Positions 59,955-64,000 of a stretch of DNA of 64,000 bases are shown one piece after another (the stretch's first letter is position 1; each line of letters begins with the position of its first letter). The position numbers and the translations under genes are program-made. Source of the stretch: an uncultured Lachnospiraceae bacterium (lineage in GTDB: Bacteria; Bacillota; Clostridia; Lachnospirales; Lachnospiraceae). The notes beneath the pieces are model-generated. The model did no database searches, was not told the DNA's origin, and saw nothing but the letters and a program-made list of their open reading frames with translations. Where the stretch lies: the NCBI GenBank assembly GCA_910579935.1, contig CAJTVQ010000003.1:1-64000 (forward strand), in the 5' to 3' direction.

Positions 59955-60919
59955 TTTTTCAGCTTCCTCATCCGGCCATAAATCCTGCTGTTCATGCAGA
60001 AAATTACAAATATCAGTTTCTTCTTCTTCGGCAGCCTGCTTCGGAAAATTTCTTTTTTATCCCGGTGCAGTTCTTTATATAAAAGCTCCGCCTGTTCTTT
60101 CATTCCGTTTTCACATGCCAAATTATAGAAATGTATCATCAGATTATATTCCTGCGCCCTGGACAACTCCAAAAGTTCCCAGTCTCCTGTTTTTTCCAAA
60201 AACCGGTTTCTCTCCCTGTGTACCTCCAGTTTATCCAGCGTCCGAAGGGAAAATTTCTCTTTCGTGGTAGAATCGCTCCTTATCGTCCTCTTATAAAGGA
60301 TTTCATTGACATAAACATAAGTCCGGCAACCGTACAGCGCTTCGCATAAATAAGCATACTCCTCATGTATCCTGCCGTCCGGAAACCGGAGCGTTTCTAT
60401 GATTTCCCTCCGGAATAATTTGGACCACACCGAAGTAGACGGGAAACGGGAACGGTTCTTCATATCCAGCTGCTTATACAAGGCTTCCCTTCCCCCCAAT
60501 ACGAACACCGCATTTTCTTCCAGTTCATCCGGCGGCGGACTGTTCCTTCCCACAAAATTACATTCCGCAATACCCGCATCATATGTTTCCAGCAGACGAT
60601 ACAGCCGCTCGTACATCTGCGGACAGGGCGCGTCATCGCCGTCTATGAATCCTATCAGTTCCCCTGTTGCCATTTCCAATCCTACATTTCTGGCATGACT
60701 CTGCCCCGAATTGGCAATATGGAAGACCCGGATTCTTTCATCCTTACCGGCATATTCATCACAGATTCTGCCGCTGCTGTCCGTAGAACCGTCATCCACC
60801 AGTATGATTTCCAGATTCGGATAGGTTTGTGAACGGATTGCTTCTATGCCTCCCGCAATATAGGGTTCCACATTATAAACAGGAACAATTACACTGATTT
60901 TTTCCTTCATATCTTTCAC
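59951..60919 (-). CDS. Glycosyltransferase, GT2 family
   Basis: A 322-aa GT-A enzyme. It begins ISVIVPVYNVEPYIAGGIEA, then LVDDGSTDSSGRICDEY, and GFIDGDDAPCPQMYERLY with the metal-binding DxD region. C-terminal basic helices (RSRLPKKKKLIF) suggest membrane contact. I set the start at GTG 60919: it shares GTGA with the stop of the preceding GT4 and has AGGAG 6 nt upstream. ATG 60910 is an alternative that would shorten the protein by three residues. Sugar unknown. Confidence 0.9.
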   Translation of the reverse strand: MKDMKEKISVIVPVYNVEPYIAGGIEAIRSQTYPNLEIILVDDGSTDSSGRICDEYAGKDERIRVFHIANSGQSHARNVGLEMATGELIGFIDGDDAPCPQMYERLYRLLETYDAGIAECNFVGRNSPPPDELEENAVFVLGGREALYKQLDMKNRSRFPSTSVWSKLFRREIIETLRFPDGRIHEEYAYLCEALYGCRTYVYVNEILYKRTIRSDSTTKEKFSLRTLDKLEVHRERNRFLEKTGDWELLELSRAQEYNLMIHFYNLACENGMKEQAELLYKELHRDKKEIFRSRLPKKKKLIFVIFCMNSRIYGRMRKLKK

Positions 60920-61977
60920 TCTTTTCTCCTGACCCCGATGACATCCGCCCACTGATCGCTAATATTCCCCTCCGAATACGCTTCCCGGATTTCCCGCGCA
61001 TTACGGGATAACTTCTCCGCAAAATTCCGGTCTGCCGCAATCTTTCCCATAGCCTCTGCAAAAGCCGCCGCATCCCCAATCGGCGTCAGCAGCCCGTTCT
61101 CGCCGGGATCAATGCATAATCTGGAACCTCCGATCGGACAGTCCGTAGACACGCAGGGAAGACCTACTGCCATAGCTTCCAGCAGGGAATTGGAGATTCC
61201 CTCATAATCCGATGACAAAACATACATTTCCATCTCCCGGATTCTTTCGGGTACATTCGAAGCAAACCCTTCAAAAACCACTTGTTCCTTTATTTTTAAC
61301 TGCTCCGCCAGCCGTTCCAACTCTTCTTTCAGACTGCCTTCTCCGAATAAATGCAGGCTGTATGCAGGAAATTCCTTATGAAACATGGCAAATGCCTGCA
61401 GCAGCATCCTGTGATTTTTCTGAGTCTCCAGCCGTCCCACTGCGGCTATCTCCTTCTTCCGCACTCCTTCATACTCGGCCGGAAGGTTTCCGGATACCGG
61501 ATTGGGAATCACGATTCCCTTCCTCTTTATCCTGTCCGGAAAACATTGCTTTGCATCCTCTGTCTGAAATATCAGCCGCTCCGCCCTTGCATACACCATA
61601 TTCCGCAGTTTCTTATGAGGGCATATGGCCGGATCGTTCCTCTCGGATATGAGGATTCTGTGCTTCAAAAATAAGGAGGCTGCCACCGCAAAGAAACTGG
61701 TTCCCGGACCAAAAGAAATAATTACCGTGTCCCGGTTGGCCTTGAAATACTCCCTCATTTTCCGAATCCGCCGCAGCCGCAGCCGCATACTCCCGCCGGA
61801 CGTTCCTCCAATGCAGAGCAGGTGGATCCGCTTGTCCAGCGGATAGGCCACCGTATCCCCTGCCGTCATCATAATCGTTACATCAATATTCTTTTTCACA
61901 AACTGGTTTGCCAGTATGGAAATCACCCGTTCCGCCCCGCCTCCGGCTAGACTGACAATCACAAATACTACCTTCAT
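60916..61977 (-). CDS. Glycosyltransferase, GT4 family
   Basis: A 353-aa enzyme. N-terminal SLAGGGAERVISILANQ is the Gly-rich loop typical of GT4 N-acetylhexosaminyl- or galactosyltransferases. The donor domain shows AVGRLETQKNHRMLLQAF near 190 and SDYEGISNSLLEAMAVGLP near 265 with E-x7-E. Stop overlaps the next start by four bases. It is encoded 13 bp after the first gene of the operon. Confidence 0.92.
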   Translation of the reverse strand: MKVVFVIVSLAGGGAERVISILANQFVKKNIDVTIMMTAGDTVAYPLDKRIHLLCIGGTSGGSMRLRLRRIRKMREYFKANRDTVIISFGPGTSFFAVAASLFLKHRILISERNDPAICPHKKLRNMVYARAERLIFQTEDAKQCFPDRIKRKGIVIPNPVSGNLPAEYEGVRKKEIAAVGRLETQKNHRMLLQAFAMFHKEFPAYSLHLFGEGSLKEELERLAEQLKIKEQVVFEGFASNVPERIREMEMYVLSSDYEGISNSLLEAMAVGLPCVSTDCPIGGSRLCIDPGENGLLTPIGDAAAFAEAMGKIAADRNFAEKLSRNAREIREAYSEGNISDQWADVIGVRRKE

Positions 61978-61990
61978 GCAGCTTTATATC

Positions 61991-63088
61991 CTATCCTTTC
62001 CTTATTTTCCGAAAAAAATCCTCTATCTGCCCTGCCATATTTACCTCATTGTAGGTTTCCCGCACCGCCTTCGCCGCCCGTTCTCCTATCTGTGTCCGGA
62101 ACGTCTCTTCCTCCAGCAGCCGTTCCATCTGCCCTGCCAGCTTCTCATCGTCCCCAGCCGGGTAAAACAGCGCCGTCTCGCCGTCCTGCACATATCCCCT
62201 CATACTGGGCACGTCCGCCGCAATCACTGCTTTTCCCAGCGCCATCTGCTGCAGCAGCGTCATCTGCCCAAAAGAATAGTTAAAAAATTCCAACGGCACA
62301 ACCCCGAACAGGGAGCCCCGAATCTGCTCTATCAACTCATCAATCGGCATAAAATCCATGCACTCCATATCCGGATTCCTGCACGGATAATCCGTTTTCC
62401 CGATCAGCCGCAGCGTTACCCCATACTTACCGCTTATTCTGTCAAACGCCCTGCATAAAGTATCCCAATCCCTCTTGGCATAACCAATGCAGAGAATATA
62501 CTGCCTGCATACCGGTATATCCGCCTGCTTCTCCCGCCCTTCCGCCGCTGCTTCCCGCGGCCTCTCTGAAAAAAAGGCGGCATCCGTCCCAAAAGGAATA
62601 TAGATGCTCTTATCTGTAATCCACGGGAAAAATCTCCTGTAATATTCTGCCTGCGATTCCGTATGATAGATTACCCCGTCCAGCGACTTACTGGCAAACT
62701 GCATCAATTTCAGCGCGGCTCCGCTTTCCGCCGCACTGTTAAAAGCCCCTATGTCAAAAACAATATGCTTCGCTTTTGACTTCCAGAGTCTCCGAATCAG
62801 ACTAAGCACCACTCCGCTCTGCATTCCATGGGAAACAATCAAATCATAACGGTTCAGCTTAAACAGAACCTTTAATGTCTGAACGACATAAAACCGCAGC
62901 GTCTCTTTCTCAAAATGCTCCAGCCAGGGAAACGTATGGATATCCGCCACATCCACCGATACATCCTCTTTAAAATATCGGTAAAACCAATAATCTTCCC
63001 CGTTTACATAATAATCCGGCGGCTGCTTTCCTTCCGGTACCCTGTCACAATATTCAACTTTCCAATTCACCAGCATCAATAGTTTCAA
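61991..63088 (-). CDS. Glycosyltransferase, GT4 family (divergent N-terminus)
   Basis: A 365-aa enzyme. The donor domain has ILCIGYAKRDWDTLCRAF near 200 and a later VVPLEFFNYSFGQMTLLQQM near 270, where the usual E-x7-E appears only in altered form (E-FFNYSFGQ). The start is TTG at 63088 with AAAGGA 9 nt upstream; ATG 63076 is an alternative. As the first gene of the operon from the 63138-63167 promoter, it may add an early sugar. Confidence 0.8.
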   Translation of the reverse strand: MKLLMLVNWKVEYCDRVPEGKQPPDYYVNGEDYWFYRYFKEDVSVDVADIHTFPWLEHFEKETLRFYVVQTLKVLFKLNRYDLIVSHGMQSGVVLSLIRRLWKSKAKHIVFDIGAFNSAAESGAALKLMQFASKSLDGVIYHTESQAEYYRRFFPWITDKSIYIPFGTDAAFFSERPREAAAEGREKQADIPVCRQYILCIGYAKRDWDTLCRAFDRISGKYGVTLRLIGKTDYPCRNPDMECMDFMPIDELIEQIRGSLFGVVPLEFFNYSFGQMTLLQQMALGKAVIAADVPSMRGYVQDGETALFYPAGDDEKLAGQMERLLEEETFRTQIGERAAKAVRETYNEVNMAGQIEDFFRKIRKG

Positions 63089-63137
63089 CTTTTCATTTCC
63101 TTTACCGAATCGTTTCTTTTACGGGGATTCCCCCTGC

Positions 63138-63167
63138 TGTATAATGGAAATTGCCCATCGGCGTCAA
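63138..63167 (-). promoter_or_regulatory. Promoter of the second glycan operon
   Basis: Minus strand TTGACG (63167-63162), 18-bp spacer, TATACA (63143-63138), followed by a palindromic GGGGAATCCCC (63133-63123) that could be an operator or a small leader stem. It lies about 50 bp before the TTG start. Confidence 0.55.
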
Positions 63168-63243
63168 TATGTAAACCATTCCACGGCAAAATCGAAGGAA
63201 GAAACGGAACGATCCATTTCCCTTTCTTCCTCACTTCCGCCCT

Positions 63244-64000
63244 TTACTGCCGTATAAACCGGTTCTCATTCAGGCTGTATCTGCCGCCCTTTAAAAACTT
63301 ATGTTTGATTACCCACCAGCCCGGCACCCATATATACTTGTGCATGGCAGGCGACGCGCTTCCTATCATCCAGCAGTTACGGTCACATTGCTTCGTACAT
63401 TCCCGCACCTGCTTCGCCTGTGCGGAATTCCAAAGTTCCTCCCATGACTGCTCTTTCAGATTGCCCATGACTGCCTTTTTCTCCATGCCGTTACAGGGAA
63501 TCACATCGCAAAACGGGTCGATAAAAAAGGCATTCTTGGACATATCGCAGGGCAGCAGCCGTTTATTTCCGTAAATGTAATTAATCAGCCCATGGTTAAA
63601 ATACGCGCGGAACCATTTCTTCGGAGATTTGCTTTTCAAAAGCTCGTTAATCAGCTTTTCAAAATTTTGTGCCACTTTCCGCTTATCGTCAATTTTATTG
63701 TCCGTCTTGCGGAAATAAAAGGAATTGTGCAGCGTTGCCGTAGCAAATTCCATTCCCATTTCATCCGAAATCTTGTATAATGGCACCAAATCCTCACAGT
63801 TCATATCCTGTACCGTCATCCCGAAACCGACATCCGGATGTCCCATTTCCACCAAAGTTTTCAATGTATTGTAACCCCTATTGAAGCCGTCCGGAATTCC
63901 GCGTATCGCATCGTTGGTAGCCTGAAGCCCCTCAATGCTGATGCGGATTCCCACTTTCGGAAATTCCCTGCATAATGCAATAATACGCTCCGTAAAATAT
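63244..64000 (-). CDS. Radical SAM/SPASM-domain protein (partial, 5' end beyond window)
   Basis: The C-terminal 251 residues of a radical SAM enzyme; the frame stays open to the window edge, so the N-terminal CxxxCxxC cluster site lies outside. Visible parts: the SAM-barrel strand VGIRISIEGLQATNDAIRG, then a SPASM region with CDMSKN, FIDPFCDVIPCNG and a terminal CTKQCDRNCWM, which should bind an auxiliary iron-sulfur cluster. Such enzymes modify peptides or small molecules, or act as anaerobic maturases. Separated from the glycan operon by 155 bp and a promoter, so the functional link is uncertain. Confidence 0.88.
   Translation of the reverse strand, partial: YFTERIIALCREFPKVGIRISIEGLQATNDAIRGIPDGFNRGYNTLKTLVEMGHPDVGFGMTVQDMNCEDLVPLYKISDEMGMEFATATLHNSFYFRKTDNKIDDKRKVAQNFEKLINELLKSKSPKKWFRAYFNHGLINYIYGNKRLLPCDMSKNAFFIDPFCDVIPCNGMEKKAVMGNLKEQSWEELWNSAQAKQVRECTKQCDRNCWMIGSASPAMHKYIWVPGWWVIKHKFLKGGRYSLNENRFIRQ

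Overview
The window looks like a surface-polysaccharide and surface-protein locus of a gut-type Gram-positive Clostridia, most likely Lachnospiraceae. The evidence is moderate-to-low GC, strong GGAGG ribosome binding sites, secreted DUF4214-repeat proteins, Wzm/Wzt export, Dlt-like acylation genes, and decayed AAA-ATPase/PDDEXK genes of the kind common in that family. This taxonomic call is inference from gene content only. Nearly every gene is on the minus strand; the clear exception is one UDP-glucose dehydrogenase (39348-40637). I saw no rRNA, tRNA or CRISPR array.

Region 1 (79-15028, minus): one long apparent operon starts from a promoter at 15000-15028. It begins with a secreted beta-helix/DUF4214 protein, followed by a small cytosolic DUF4214-like protein, a two-domain glycosyltransferase (784 aa), more GT4 enzymes, the Wzm/Wzt ABC exporter with a glycan-recognition tail on the ATPase, and a coiled-coil methyltransferase. 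A separately promoted DUF4214/Ig-like secreted protein follows. Region 2 (15500-27781): four more secreted proteins (Fn3-like, CAP, LRR and pectate-lyase-like beta-helix), each joined to an almost identical C-terminal or central module of about 240 residues made of four DUF4214 units. A GT-C membrane enzyme and a GT4 enzyme lie among them.

Region 3 (27804-32100) is a debris zone. It holds a degenerate insertion sequence with 18-bp inverted ends and a perfect 5-bp target duplication, an IS630-type remnant, two remnants of AAA-ATPase/PDDEXK genes, an XRE regulator, and three well-conserved copies (plus a diverged fourth at 25.6 kb) of a promoter - short leader - terminator cassette of about 150 bp. 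The cassette looks like a repeated small RNA. Region 4 (32109-39236) has an accessory GrpE/Hsp70/J-TPR-SEC-C chaperone trio, a GT4 enzyme and a Wzy-like membrane protein.

Region 5 (39348-49769) has two UDP-glucose dehydrogenases around a Dlt-like operon: FkbH-like HAD-IIIC protein, adenylation enzyme, acyl carrier protein, MBOAT acyltransferase, SGNH protein and a PLP decarboxylase. Together they suggest an aminoacyl- or glyceryl-type decoration of a surface glycan. Region 6 (49803-63167) is a second glycan operon from a promoter at 63138-63167: two GT4, one GT2, a DUF6020-like protein, an MsbA-type exporter, and three large GT-C-like membrane proteins (YfhO, GT39-like, PTPS-related). A radical SAM/SPASM gene runs off the right edge.

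My reading is that the two glycan operons build and export one or more surface glycans, the Dlt-like operon decorates them outside the membrane, and the DUF4214 proteins are the surface proteins that bind, or are modified by, these glycans. The last link is hypothesis.
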